Assembly: GCA_037178975.1 (NCBI GenBank)
Contig: JASJZH010000004.1
Location: forward strand, 8,556,001 to 8,620,000
Source of the DNA: Oscheius tipulae
Lineage: Eukaryota > Nematoda > Chromadorea > Rhabditida > Rhabditidae
DNA: 64,000 nt
Direction: 5' to 3'
Position 1 is the first letter of the stretch; every line of letters begins with the position of its first letter. The position numbers were made by a program, and so were the translations under genes. Shown here piece by piece: positions 47,350-59,179 of this stretch. The notes under the pieces are model-generated. The model searched no databases, was not told the DNA's origin, and saw only the letters and a program-made list of their open reading frames with translations.

Positions 47350-49769
47350 TTAGTTTTTGGCCGTGAGCTCAGCTGTTAGTTCCTTTATTCTGGTCTTCAG
47401 CTCCTCTTTTTCTTTCTGCTCTTGTTCCAGCTTCTGAAAACGGTTGAGTCTGAATTTGGTTGCAATGTGGACAAGATAAAGATTGGGCATAGATCCTTTG
47501 GGTCTCAAGGTGAGTCCATTGACTTCAAAAGGTCCTGTTCAGTACCCTCTAAGGAGCTATTGATCCGTCGCTTTCATACTGGCTGCTTCCCCATATTCCA
47601 TTCTCAGGAAGTGTTATTCAGCGGCATCCCCTACAGGATCAAGGAAATTACGGAGAAACTATGGCAATTCGCTATGACTGCACACTAAAGAGCTCCGCTG
47701 AGTACATTAATGGCGTCTTGGATAAAAAGGAGCAGGGGAAGAAAGTTATTTTTGGATAAGAGAGGTTGGTTTATTGATAAGTTTTCAAGAAACGGTTTCC
47801 CTTCCTAATGAAGGCTCCGAAAGTTACTTCACTATCAGACGATTGTCTTACAGACAGAACTAAATTGCCTAGCTTACATCATAATGTTTCTGCTTCTCAG
47901 CCAAAAAGTCGTGTTCCAGTCTCCTACAGCAGTCTTCAGCGTGTCGGACTTTGAGGTACAAATCGGCATTCAACGCTTTAGTATCGGTCAACTGTTGTTG
48001 AACGAGACGGAGGGAGTCGTCTTTCTCAGTAATCTGTAATAAGCTAAGGTTATTAACGATTGGAAGATAGCTTACCTGGCTCAACAAGTCGCTCCTCTCG
48101 TCCTGGAAGGTAGCTTCTACAGTTTTGGCGTTGTGAGATTCTTTCAGGGCTCGGAAACTGATACTCTGAAAAAATTGGATAGACAAAGAATCATGTCTGT
48201 CTTACCTCTGAATCAAAACTCAATCCACTCTTCTGACTCCCGTTGCCACTGTCATTGGACACGTTGCGTTTCTTCAAATTCTCCATGTTGCATCTGAAAG
48301 TCGTCGTTATTTCGGAGAGTTTCGAGCTAGAAATAACAGGTTCAACTTTTTCCAAATCTTCTTCAAGAGAACATGTTTTGACCGATCAGTCAACAATTCG
48401 TTTTATGGTCAGAGAGGGTAGTGTCATAAAAGAAACGCATGTTTTCGCAAAACATGGGCACTAGAGAGGAAATTGTTTCAGGTCATACAAAGAAAGCCAA
48501 GAGATTAGAAAGTTAACAATTTTGAAACTGAGAAACTATGATAGAGATCCAGTAAGTGACCCAGGTACAAAACATCGACTGATTCAAAAACACAATTTGT
48601 CGACTCAATCGGTACTACTCAAAGAAACAGTGGCTTGTTATTTTTCACACCTGGCACTAGCAGAGACAATTTTCCAACCAGTACCAGATCACAGTGTTTA
48701 AAGAAAAGCTAATCTTGTACAGGTCAGTATAGTTAATGAGTTCGGAAACTTTAAACATATTCAAGGAACTCACGTCAGCTGTCTGACTCTCTCCTCCAGG
48801 TAGCTGTTCTGATCCAGTAATCTTTTCTTTTCATCGTCTAGACTCAAAACAGCCTAAGCTTTTCTTGAATCATGAGAAACATAAGATCACTTACTGCCCC
48901 ATTCCCATTCAGAGCCCCGTTCACTTCTTCCTGCGACAGCGTTGGTAGTTTGATGTACGGAGACAGGTCGATGCTCAAAGGAACCGACTGTAGGCGATCG
49001 TTGTTCAAAGAAAGATTGCAGTCTAATACTTTCAGTCCCATTAGACCTCCAGTTACGTGGATTATGCTCTCATGACGTATTAGGGCCCAGTTTTCGTAGT
49101 AGTCTCTAGAAAAACTTAACTGGGATGTTTTGGAACACTTACTTTAGGAGCTTTGACTGGGTAATATCCGTAAAGAAGTCACTCAATCTTTTTTGCATCA
49201 AAGAAATCCTCAAAAAAGCTCGTACTTTGCAGATTGACGACCTGAAAACGTTTTTGACCAAAATGAAGTGCTTTCTTACCTCAAGGAATCGATCTGGTCC
49301 ACGCAACTAACTGTCTCCTTCATTTCCTCCGAAGATTTGGCTATTTTCCCCAGCATGGACCACAGATCCGCGTCCGGACTCTTGATGAAAAGCACCGTTT
49401 TCTGGGCTAAAATCGGAAATGTTTCAGTCCAATCATGAAAAAGTACCTGTAGATTTGAATCCGTGCCAAAGAATCTTCTCGATCATCATCAGGAGGTCGC
49501 AAAGTGGCTGGATATCGCTCTCGATCACCCTGGAGAAAGTGTCAAAATGAAAAAGGGCAAAATTTACCTGGTCGTCGTCTTCATAGATTGCTCCAGAAAC
49601 GATCTAAGTACGAGTCTTGTGATTGTCAGCAAGTTGGTTCGTTCATTTTCTGTGATTTCTATTCAAAAAGTTCCAGAAATGACTTACCTCTGTGTGCAAT
49701 TTGGGAATCGGTCGGTTTATCGACTGTTTCTTCAAATAGAGAGTTGATACCGTTAGTGAATAGGTTCAT
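47350..49769 (-). CDS. RUN-domain coiled-coil protein (RUFY-like, no FYVE), 393 aa
   Basis: Eleven exons keep frame: 49688-49769, 49568-49649, 49447-49529, 49280-49406, 49143-49241, 48895-49105, 48774-48853, 48206-48293, 48076-48165, 47878-48033, 47350-47433. Residues about 28-220 form a RUN domain: ENERTNLLTITRLVLRSF, LCDLLMMIEKILWHGFK, RAFLRISLMQKRLSDFFTDI, and GGLMGLKVLDCNLSL. RUFY proteins bind small GTPases (Rab, Arl8, Rap2) through RUN and act in endosome or lysosome positioning. Residues about 230-393 are charged heptad-rich coiled coil (LDDEKKRLLDQNSYLEERV; KLEQEQKEKEELKTRIKEL). The usual C-terminal FYVE zinc finger is absent and the chain stops inside the coiled coil, as in FYVE-less RUFY3 isoforms. 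Confidence 0.85.
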
Positions 49770-51028
49770 AATTAGAAGTGGATAAAGTAAAATGAAAAGT
49801 AGACGAAAGAAAGTGAGCAAAACAGGTAAATATGAATGGAGGGTGGAAAACCGTGCGGCGGAGTGGTAGGCAGTGCCGCGAGGGGCACAGAGTGGATTTG
49901 GAGCTATGGAAGAATGGTTTTATATTCAAATGACTCACAAAAGAGACACTTTGATTACATGGATTTGATTACACTTTCTGACATGATACAGCCGCAGATT
50001 TCTGAAACATATCGAGGGTTGCAGAGATTGAACTACAGCAAGCTGCATAGAAGAATCGAAAAAAAAAACTACATATTAACAGTACTGCTACGATTTTGAA
50101 TTAAGTACCGATTAAAAATGGTTGAGTAATACAGGATAGGACAATGACAGCTGATTTTAGCAGTGAGTCACAATCCTTGACAAGACTGCCTCAATCCAAG
50201 TATTGCTTGCTCGGTAAATTACTGCTTCTTGACCTAAGTATCAAACTGCTTAGTATGAAATTGTTCACAACGACAAGCTCTTTCAGGATCCATGGTAACC
50301 TTCCGGAATTATCTGAACAGTTTCACGCTAATTGATTTGCACATGAAATTGGCTTGTCTTCCTCCAGAAAAAATTTGTAGGTTCAAAATCTCTACACTTC
50401 TCAAAGACTTATAAACCAATGACTTTGAGTATTTATAAAAGTAGGACTTCACTTATTAGTTTTGCAGATTAAATAACTTTAGTTTTTTGGAGCCAGCTGG
50501 TTAAAGGACTGTGAGGTCAGGTTTTTCAGAGAAACAATAGAATTACTCCAGAAGCCGATCCTATGAAAAGAAATGTTTGGTTGCAGAAGGTACGAAAGTC
50601 TCTGCTCTTTCCGACCACAAGTGTTTTTAATTGTATTTTCTGTGAAATGACCATCAAATCACACTTTAACGGTAATTGAAAAGCCTGCATGAACCAAAAA
50701 CTAACTGGAAAAAATTGTACCATTAAGTTTCGAACTTATTGTGTTTAACAGCTTGTCTTTTTAAAGAAGAAATACACTGCCGCAAAGTTCCACTTAACGT
50801 TTATCTACCAACTACAAACTATACATAAATGACACAAATCTTTGGACACCAGTATCTTGAGAACTACGAAATGTTGGCTTTGTGCCCACAACCAGTTTCT
50901 TCCAATATCCACTCCCAATGACATGTCTAAAACCTAAGAAATGTATATGGTTCAAACTCTTTCTAAGTTAACTTCTAGCCAGCAAGCGGTTTTTCACTAC
51001 CGTACTGCATTGGTAGTGGCAGTGGCGC
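49770..51028. other. Intergenic, no gene seen
   Basis: A/T-rich sequence upstream of the RUN-domain gene. Open frames at 49836-50099 and 50144-50335 have no domain or splice context. Confidence 0.4.
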
Positions 51029-51386
51029 TCATTTATCGAACATCCGCGAGGCGCAGGACATCTGGATTACGGTAGGGCCTAGAAAGTGTAAAAGTGTGCA
51101 TTTGACTATAGCAGAAAGATGGCTGTGATTTTAATAAAAATCTTTTATAAGTCGCAATGGGGAAAATCAAAGGAAGGTATTGGTAGGAGGTACAAAGATG
51201 ACACTTACAGGTCTTCGAGAAAACTTGAACCTGAAGTCTTTCACAATTTCTTAAATTTTGAGCTTGCAGTTCGAAAAAAGCAAGAGTTAGTTGTGTTAAT
51301 CTCACCACTACTGCCCTTGAACGGGAAACTTGATGATTGAGAAAGCTTCTAGGATGAGTTATAGCGCTGCGTGACTCTTCTTCCAT
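51029..51386 (-). CDS. Possible small three-exon gene, about 50 aa
   Basis: A tentative model, 51306-51386, 51209-51230 and 51029-51078, keeps frame through consensus donors (GTGAGA, GTAAGT) and TTTCTAG, from MEEESRSAITHPR to SCASRMFDK. An alternative acceptor (TGCTATAG) would lengthen the last exon by 21 nt in frame. I do not recognise the product and see no signal peptide or domain. The only support is the splice-phase agreement. Confidence 0.25.
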
Positions 51387-51821
51387 TTTTAACCAGTTTG
51401 TTTACAAAATCCCAAAATTTTTAAAAGTTTTGCTTTAAATTTCTAAAGAGGAAAAACTTGTGTATTTGTTGTAAAAGAGTTTCGATTTATTGAATTTGGA
51501 ATCGCAGAGGAATCCTAAGGTTTCTCTAGAGTAGTTGAACACACCGTCCTTTAACCAGAAATGGAAAATTGAATAACTCTAGAACGAGTTATTTAAAACT
51601 CATGAGTTTTAGAGTGGTTGCGTCCAATGTTACGAAGAGCTTATTTGGAGAAAAGCGGAAAGGGAAAATGCTTGACTGGTATAATTATAATAGCCGGGAA
51701 CATGGTTCGCATTTGCCGAAAGGTTTCTATAAAGATGTGAAGTTGTTTCGTTTTTAGTGAGCCAATAAAAAACTTTGGTTGAAGCGCTGCAGTTCGAAGA
51801 ACTGCTTGTCTTTGGAAAACT
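51387..51821. other. Intergenic, no gene seen
   Basis: Short stretch between the tentative small gene and the 3' end of the receptor gene; A/T-rich. Confidence 0.35.
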
Positions 51822-53210
51822 TTATCTTCCTTGTCTGATCACAGTGACCGAGATCTTCGGATTGTTTTTTCTTCTGCATGTACTAAAGTGCTTAAATATG
51901 AGTTTCCTTAGAGGGCGATATGATAGTATGAAAATGACGATAGAAGAAGGGCAGCAGAACATCACAACAAAGACGCTGTTGTGCCAAATGTCAATTCTCC
52001 AGCTGTTGGTGTAGAGCAGGAAAAGTACAGGGCTTATACCACAAAGTAGTCCTACTAGAGAGCAAACTATCTGCAAGGTGGTTTTGAGATGGTCAGTGAA
52101 ACTTACCAGTCCAGTTAGAGCCTTCATCACTTCGGTATGGTTCCGCTTTAAATTATACGACATTGTCGCCGAATGTCTCGTCAGAATGGAGAAAATGGCA
52201 TAGTTTGCAAACAACGTAAGACATACACCATAAACTACCACCAAAGGAAAACCTATCATTACGTAATAGCAGTCAGGATTGTCCTTATCCAGCACCCCTA
52301 GAAGTACGTCATTTTGAAAAATATCTGGGGAATTGACATGGTGTACAGCAAATTGGACAAATTTGGTTGTTTCACTATCTCGACAGGCAAAATACAATGC
52401 AGGGAATGAGAAAAGACTGAGAACGGGATAGTTGATGACGTAAACCAAAACCCTAAAAGGTTTGTTGTTTAAAAAGTGTCCTGAAGGAAGTAGCATATCC
52501 ATTCTGTAGTAGAATATGGCGCCTACTGCTGATAAGCAAGCTAAAAAAATCTTGTCTCCTGATGAACCAATAATACACACACGCACACAACTCCATCGCT
52601 CTAACGCCGCCGTCGCTGAGGTCGTGCACCAGTGGTGCAAAACGGTATGAAAGAGAGAACGCAGAAGTTGCAACCTCGTTTCTTGATTCTCACTACTTAT
52701 ATGTTGAAGCCTGATCAAGAAGAATGGTTCAAATGGATTAACCACTTAGACAGACAAGTTTCTAGAAGACCGATAGCGGCAAACTGTCAAGACTGAGTTT
52801 CGATTACGTAACTCTCTGGATGTTCCTGAAGAAAACGGCTTACCTGCAACATGGGATACGTAAATTTGAATCTGTAAAAGCTGAGAAACGCTGTTTTTTG
52901 TTAATAGTCCATTTCCATGGAAAGCGACATAGGGAAGAAATGCATTAGGATAACAGACGAATGCTGTGTGTGGAACGAGAAAAGTTATTCTGAAATGGGC
53001 ACATAGCCTAAAAGTGTGTGTTTCTTACATGGCTCCATGGTAAATCATCAGTAGTTTGAAACCCTTCGATAGCTGTGGTGACTTGAAGCGCAACAAATAG
53101 TAAGAGAACCCCGCTATTGCTATGGAGAGAATAGCTAAGATTTTTAACGGAATGTTTGGTAAGAAGGGGTTTTCAGAGTAGTAGGGGTTAGTTAAATTCA
53201 CAGATCTCAT
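51822..53210 (-). CDS. Srh-type seven-transmembrane chemoreceptor, 342 aa
   Basis: Four exons keep frame: 53029-53210, 52844-52989, 52107-52558, 51822-52070. TM1 is followed by LRFKSPQLSKGFKLLMIYH, equivalent to the SPKTMGSFRIYLVKL segment of the receptor at 3112-5533. The TM2-TM3 loop contains PYVAFHGNGLLTKNSVSQL, matching the P-x-x-A-G-x-x-x-G-L-L pattern of Srh proteins. TM7 is followed by SYRPLRKLIFKHF, and a basic tail ends the protein. The pre-TM6 loop (YNLKRNHTEVMKALTGL) is diverged from the T-x-x-L-Q consensus. Predicted sensory-neuron GPCR. Intron 2 is 285 nt and contains a CA/GT tract. No tandem copies are adjacent. Confidence 0.8.
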
Positions 53211-54581
53211 AAAGGCTGTTTGAGTAATGGACTTTTACACCTGCAACAAGTCGATCATCTTGTTTGAATAAAAGATGAAGTAGTAGTAGTTTATGCTCGA
53301 CTATCACAATATCCTGACTCAACAACTGTCTCTGTCCAGCCATTTCTCCCACACCCAGAAGTCTTTCCTGTCTCTCTACCGATCAAAGACCACAGGTCAC
53401 GTCAGTCTCTCGTACATATGGTCAGCACAGGATAATCAGAGCCCTGACCCCGTTTGACCCGCCTCTCGTTCCTCTTCTCGACCTTGTCCTGGTCAGTTGC
53501 TGCAACACATTCTCTGGCGTCTCTCTCCCCTAACTGCGCTCTCTTCTATCAGCTGGCGCTCTCTCGTGTCGATACTCTCGTTGCCGGCTGAGAGCGGCAG
53601 CCTTCTCTTCTTTTTCCGCGTTCCGTCAGGCGGATTGTACTTGAACTTGTTTTCCGACTGTTTATGACATTCTCGATATGTACTTTTGATAACCGTATCC
53701 GATATTTTACCCGATGATGTTCAAAGTTGCTTGTTGTCAATTCCCATGAGTCTTTGAGGCTTCTTTGAGGTTCAGATTTTTGATGCTAGAACAGTTACGA
53801 TTGTCCTATTTTTGTCACGTAAACAATACCGAGAAACAGTGACGGTAGTTCTTATCTTGCTTGGATCACAAAAAATTCCAAAAGTGCCACTAGTGCCACC
53901 GCCAAACATGTCACAATGCATCAAATAGCTCAGATAAGACCTCAAGAACACCAATTTTTTGGCAGATACTTTTTGGAATTTTTTTTTCTCGCTTGAAAAC
54001 TAGACCTTTTAAAAGACTTCTTTTCCCGCCGTTTCTGACAATGTTCACGACTCGAAACGACTTTTTCTTCTTCCTTTTCTACCCCATAACGCGCTATTAG
54101 CACACCTGCTTAATTATTATTTCTCCTGCCGGGTTTTGAACATATCACATCATCTATCCAGACCGGCCTAAGTATTCTTTAGTCTCTGACATTTCCAGGG
54201 AAGACGCATGTGGCTTTCAGAGCAGTGTATCCAGACTAATTGACTGGATAGAGGAAGCACATGCAAGAGCTGATCTTTTTTTTATCCCTTGTATAATCAT
54301 GGCTAATCCAAAGGTTTGTAGCAGCTCACTTCCAGGAGATCTTGCGAAGTTTAGTAGGGAGACAGTTTTGCAGAATTTTGCAAAAACCGGCCCGTACAAA
54401 AAACCAACCAAAAGAGTAGACCTGTTTGATCATTTCCGATCTGTGCCTTGTCACAGTCTGCTCCTCCTACTCAATTGTTATGTACTACTGGAGACTAACG
54501 ACCTCTACTGTACCTGATAATTTTACCGCCTACTCTCAGTCTCCGCCTCTTTGAATCCTGACAGTGTTAGTCATTTCAGCC
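53211..54581. other. Divergent promoter region, receptor / SLC17 transporter
   Basis: 1.37 kb between two divergently transcribed genes. Open frames such as 54299-54517 (+) have no domain. No regulatory site identified with confidence. Confidence 0.45.
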
Positions 54582-56629
54582 ATGACACGGCTCTGGACAT
54601 GGGAGAGTCGGCGGATGCGGATAGCTATACTCTGTCTACTGGCTCTGACCATTGAGGGTCTCATGAGGAGCAACATTAACATGGTGAGTCCTTTAAAGAC
54701 AGAGAGACAGAGCGAAAGAGAGACGGAGGGACAGTACACTTCGAAACCTCAGGCGATGGTCTGTATGCTGAAGCACTCCGCTCTTGTCTCCGCTGCAGCA
54801 GCCAAGAATTTTACCCTAGTCGAAAATTCCGATTGTCCAATCCTGGACATAACCATGGGTTCTGTCCGGAGACCTCCGCCAGGAACCTTGGACTGGAACT
54901 CTCAACAAAGAGGCTTCATTTTCACCTCTTTCTACTTTGGAGGGCTTTTTGCCTGCTTCTTCATTGAGGTAGAGTTCCTACAAACTGAACCATCCGAGTC
55001 TCAGGTGCTCAGCCGTGTCATTGGTGCAAAGAAGGTAATCCTGTATGGGGCTATCATCAACGTGATCGGGACCTTCATCACCCCACCAGTAGCTGCCAAT
55101 TTCCATCTCTGGTTCCTAGTGGCAGTCCGATTTATCATGGGGTTCGGGCAAGGTCTTCTCTGGCCATGTATGAACGTTCTGGTCACTCACTGGTTCCCTG
55201 CCAATGAAAAATCCACAGCTTTGGCCATCACTACCACCGGAAACCAGCTATCAGTCATCATTGCCATGTTTGCTACAGCTGAACTCTGTCAACTTCCGTT
55301 CGGCGGTGGATGGCCCATGGCTTTTCATGCTTATGGTAATCGTAATCATAGTATCAGACTGATAGAGGATTTAGGTATTGCCGGGGTCGCACTTTGTGTT
55401 CTGTGGCACTTGTACGTAACGGATTCACCGAGTGAGACTCCGGACATTAGTGAATCGGAAATTGAAGTCATTCACGGTGGATTCAATGGAAAAGTCAAGC
55501 CAGTGGTAAGTCTCTCTGACTCTCTGTCGCTGTGTCTCTATGTATCAATCGAACTGGCGATGTTTTGTTATGCAACCCTTCAATTTTCAGCCAGTCTCCT
55601 GGAGAAAGCTCCTCGCCTCTCCATTGATATGGTCGATTGCTGCCAGCTCCTTCGCTCACAATTACATCACAGTAGGCACGGTCAGCTATCTTCCCACCTA
55701 CTACAAGACAGTTCTTAACATGTCGATCTCTACTGTAAGTCTCGCTTCCTACTCCAGCAGTAGAGGTACCTTCAGAACGGAGTGCTATCAGCCATTCCCT
55801 TCGTTTTCCAACTCATTTCCAAATTTATCTACGCCGGTTTCGCGGACGGCTTCAAAAAGAAAGGTTGTCTTTCTTTCACGACAATAACTAAGGTCTGCAA
55901 TACGAGCGGTTAGTCCACGGCTTTCGGATCGTAACAATATTTTAGCCTCATTCGGCTTGGCTCTCTGTTTCGCACTCCTGTGCCTCGCCGACTGCTCTCA
56001 GCGTCTCTGGGCAGTGACTCTGGTGTGTCTCGCAATGGCTTTTGTTTCCGGCTACGTGCCTGGCTACAACACCAGTATCGTCGTCATTTCTCCAGGACAA
56101 ACGGCGGCTGTGGCTGCTTTCTCAAGAGTCTGGGGACAGATAGCCGCGACCCTCTCGCCGTTTCAAATCGGTTACACCACCGGACATGGAACGCTGGTAG
56201 AATGGAGAGTTATCTTCCTGTCGATTACCGTCATGTGTGTGATCAGTGGAGCCGCCTTCCAAATTTGGGGATCAGGTGAGGGGTGTCTTCTTCTCTGGGT
56301 ACAAAAATATGTGTTATTCAGTAGGAAAAGGTCAGTAACGTAGCCCATGAACTTTTGGGACGAGACCCTTGTTTAGCATACAAGCCTTGAATTATTTAGC
56401 CAAGCTTTATATTAGCAGTAACATGACTCTGTCTAATTATTCTGTCCATAAGACCATATGAACCAAATTGTCCAATCACGCTAAATTACTCTATTATTCA
56501 CCCTAGTCACACATTCTATTTACAGCCGATGAACAAGAATGGTCGAGACCACAGGAGCCCCAGCTCATGCCACCTGAGGAGCGAGCGGAGGAGGCACGAG
56601 CGGAAGAGACAAATCTCGAAAAGCCATAG
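54582..56629 (+). CDS. SLC17 family anion/phosphate transporter, 496 aa
   Basis: Eight exons keep frame: 54582-54683, 54753-54968, 55005-55335, 55375-55505, 55591-55734, 55776-55908, 55946-56275, 56526-56629. The product is a 12-TM major-facilitator protein of the SLC17 group (type I Na/phosphate, sialin, vesicular glutamate transporters). Motifs: LTIEGLMRSNINM in TM1, GTLDWNSQQRGFIFTSFYFG before TM2, ARFIMGFGQG-type TM4 (VRFIMGFGQGLLWPCMNVL), HWFPANEKSTALAITTTGNQL, SFAHNYITVGTVSYLPTYY, and PGYNTSIVVISPGQTA. The N-glycosylation-rich loop after TM1 is extracellular or luminal. The substrate cannot be told from sequence alone. The ATG is 2 nt after a TTTCAG acceptor. Two introns are 36 and 39 nt, multiples of three without stops. 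Confidence 0.9.
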
Positions 56630-56699
56630 ACGGGTCTCAGTGTGTGCGGGTAACCACGGCAACCTGGCCGCACCGCAATCTTTTCTAAATTCCTAAAAT

Positions 56700-57074
56700 A
56701 TGTCCAACTGGAGTGCCAGCATCTACAGTGAGCCTTCCTCCTCCTCGTCCGGGTTTCTTGCCCAGTTGGATGCCTCGCTTTACGAAGGAGTTCCGATGAG
56801 GGGTGAGTTCTTCTAAAATCATTATCTCGGTAGTTAACTTTTACAAAACTCCAGTTTAATAAAAAAGCTTCCAGACCCCGTCCTGGAAGCAGAAGCAAAA
56901 GAATGGGCCAAGCGATTTCTCCACTTACGGGTAGTGGGCACAGCCTGCCATGTCTATCAGCCGCCCTCTCCCTTTCTTCCACAGGTTCCACTCCGAGGAC
57001 CGAGTTCCGTCCCCTCCAGATCTGATGTTCCGTCCTCTCGCTTGCCTTTCCTTCATAATAGTCGCAAGAAATAA
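56700..57074 (+). CDS. Small unknown protein downstream of the SLC17 gene, 82 aa
   Basis: Three exons (56700-56802, 56875-56930, 56985-57074) keep frame. The protein is Ser-rich at its start (MSNWSASIYSEPSSSSSGF), has a helical middle (DPVLEAEAKEWAKRFLHLR) and a basic end (NSRKK). No known family recognised. Its ATG is only 70 nt after the SLC17 stop, and the first poly(A) signal on this strand is AATAAA overlapping its own stop (57070-57075). The two ORFs may therefore share a transcript or form a very tight operon. A possible acceptor (GTCTCAG) lies 11 nt after the SLC17 stop. Confidence 0.5.
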
Positions 57075-57835
57075 ATACGTGTAATTTTGTTCAGTGAGCA
57101 CAAAGAAACGGGGAATTTTGTGAGTGGGTGTGAGAACAATAACGCAGAATGCGGGGCAGATGTTTGTACTCTTTTGCGGAGAAGTAATAGTAGCCTTGTT
57201 TGAGTTCAAGTCTCATTGAACACGCGCAGCTGACCACCAAACGGATAGTTCAACGTCGGGTATTGAGCCAGCAGAAGTCCTAGTATCTAGACCCCAGGAA
57301 TGCCGGAAAATGTTTTATATCATTCGACTATCGAGAGGATACAAGAGGCAATGACAGCCAGACAAGGAGGATCTCTGACCTTTTGTTATCCATAAAGTAA
57401 GGTTCTTGGACCGCTTGACTACTGTGAGACAGGTAGAAATTCTGGACCAGGAAAAGGTTTCCCAAACTGGAGAATCGTCGTTTCATAAGGGGTACCGTTT
57501 GCTATGGACAAAGGCAAACCTAGCTAGTTTTGTTGTGATCTGTGATCCCATGATTGTAACTTTCCCGACTTCCAGTCATTTATCGAATGACTCGTGTCCT
57601 GTTCTTCCTACCCCATACATGGTTTTTTCTTGTTATTGTAGCTTTTAATAAGGGGATTGGTTTTCGAGCAAAAAGCTTTGGCTACAAGCAATAGGCTTGT
57701 CAAAACGGCTATGATATCCTTGGCAGTCTGGAATGCGAAACTATCAACACGGAAGTAACGGATGATTGAATAAACCGCTTACAAGTTTTGGCACAGAAGT
57801 TGAATTTGGACGATATGTTTCCACATAGTCTTCAG
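57075..57835. other. Intergenic, no gene seen
   Basis: Open frames at 57406-57648 (+) and 56925-57209 (-) have no domain support. Confidence 0.4.
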
Positions 57836-58399
57836 GCATTCACAAGTTCCAAGAGGTTACACATCGACTTAGAGTAATAGTAGGTCTTATCGTAATTAGT
57901 GCCAGTATTGTCGCGCTGGCGGATAATCTTGGAACAGTCAACGGAGCCGTGAACACATTCGACAAACGCCTCAAACTCCTTCGAGTTGTAATAAACTTGC
58001 TTGATGAAACAGAAGGTGGTAGAAGCAGGTAATTTTTCTCGTACAACCTTCGAAACACCGTTCTGACGTTCTGAGAAGAGATGTTCTTTTCAAAAATGCA
58101 GGAGCTCTTCTGACACCGTGGAATCGCCACTACAGCTACTGCTTCCAAACTACATTACGAGTGCTTTCAGTGCTGTTAATCTAGCGAGCTGTACAGATTG
58201 GATTGCAGCAGCTGGTCATTTTTAGTTGCGTCCGGTGTTGTCTTGCAACTGTTTCTCAGTACAATCAATGTCACGGTACACACAGTCGAAGTGCACTTCT
58301 TCTTCTTTCATATTTTCGACTATTTGCTGAATGTAGCACGGTGTAGTGCATACTCGTTCTTTTTGCTCTACTGTGCTGCCAATGCTAAAATCTGTTAAG
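57836..58399 (+). pseudogene. Broken gene for a small membrane protein
   Basis: An exon-like block at 57836-58028 (acceptor TCTTCAG, donor AG|GTAATT) reads HKFQEVTHRLRVIVGLIVIS, with a hydrophobic segment and then VNTFDKRLKLLRVVINLLDE. It joins in phase to a block from 58102 reading ESPLQLLLPNYITSAFS and NLASCTDWIAAAGHF, which hits a TAG at 58223-58225. One frame over, VASGVVLQLFLSTINVTVHT and a further hydrophobic stretch continue to a stop at 58398. The frame change with an internal stop suggests a disabled gene. No start exon found. A peroxisomal PEX11-like origin is a weak possibility from the R-x-x-x-L-L pattern; I do not assert it. Confidence 0.35.
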
Positions 58400-58562
58400 T
58401 TTGGTATTTGTTGTTTATAGTATTTGTTGGGATAAGACTAGTCGCAGAATACTAACCAGGCTAGGGCATATAGAGACTGTAGACTGATTAGTATTCAGTG
58501 AGAGGTGAATGGAGCTTGTCAATGTTGCTGAGATACTTTCTGTAGAGGAATGTACCAATAGA

Positions 58563-58799
58563 CTACAGTAAATTACAACCCAAAGTAAAGTAAACTTTCG
58601 CGAATCCCTGAATTTCTGATGAGTATAACAGCGAGTCATGCCGTTTTTCTGTTCTTGTTTCCTCGAAAGGCCAATTCGGAAATATGTGAAAAAGATAACC
58701 CTCCGAGAAAAAAAAACGTTTACCATAGTAACATCTTAAGGCAGCAGTAGTAGTAACCGAGTGGCAGAAGACCACGAGGAGGACGAAGGGAGATTTCAT
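58563..58799 (-). pseudogene. Small secreted-protein gene remnant, copy 1
   Basis: The ATG at 58799 follows an ATTCAG acceptor by 2 nt. Exon 1 (58724-58799) encodes a signal peptide, MKSPFVLLVVFCHSVTTTAA, followed by LRCYY, the usual start of small Cys-rich nematode secreted domains. A donor GTAAAC follows. The next acceptor (CATCAG) leads to only about 18 further residues with a single Cys, so the Cys-rich domain appears lost. A second damaged copy lies at 59180-59545. Confidence 0.45.
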
Positions 58800-59179
58800 C
58801 TCTGAATGATAGACAGGAAGGTTTTCATTGTATGATTAGAGGCGACCAGATGTTGAATCCTAACCAGCGTACCAGCCGTGTCGAAGTGTCAAAACTGAGT
58901 GCATTCAAAAGAATGTGTCAGAAACTTGACTGACGCTTTTACGTAGTAGACAGACTCATCTTTCAGCTGATTGACTGTTTTACTCGCAGCTATTTCTCCG
59001 AACTCCTTTTTTCGCTTCTACAAAGAGTTCTCACTCACAAATCCAATTGGATCGGCTCGATGAAAATTTGTAGCGCTTACTGTGAAAAAGACTTTTGGGA
59101 CGCAATTTGGCATACTGTAACGCCACTTTGCGCGCCCAAAATGACGCCGCATCTTGTGCACCTTTTTTTCGAGTTTGTT

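Noticed and set aside
54299-54517. 72-residue plus-strand frame upstream of the SLC17 gene
   Set aside because: No domain, no acceptor near its ATG, and it lies in the divergent promoter region.
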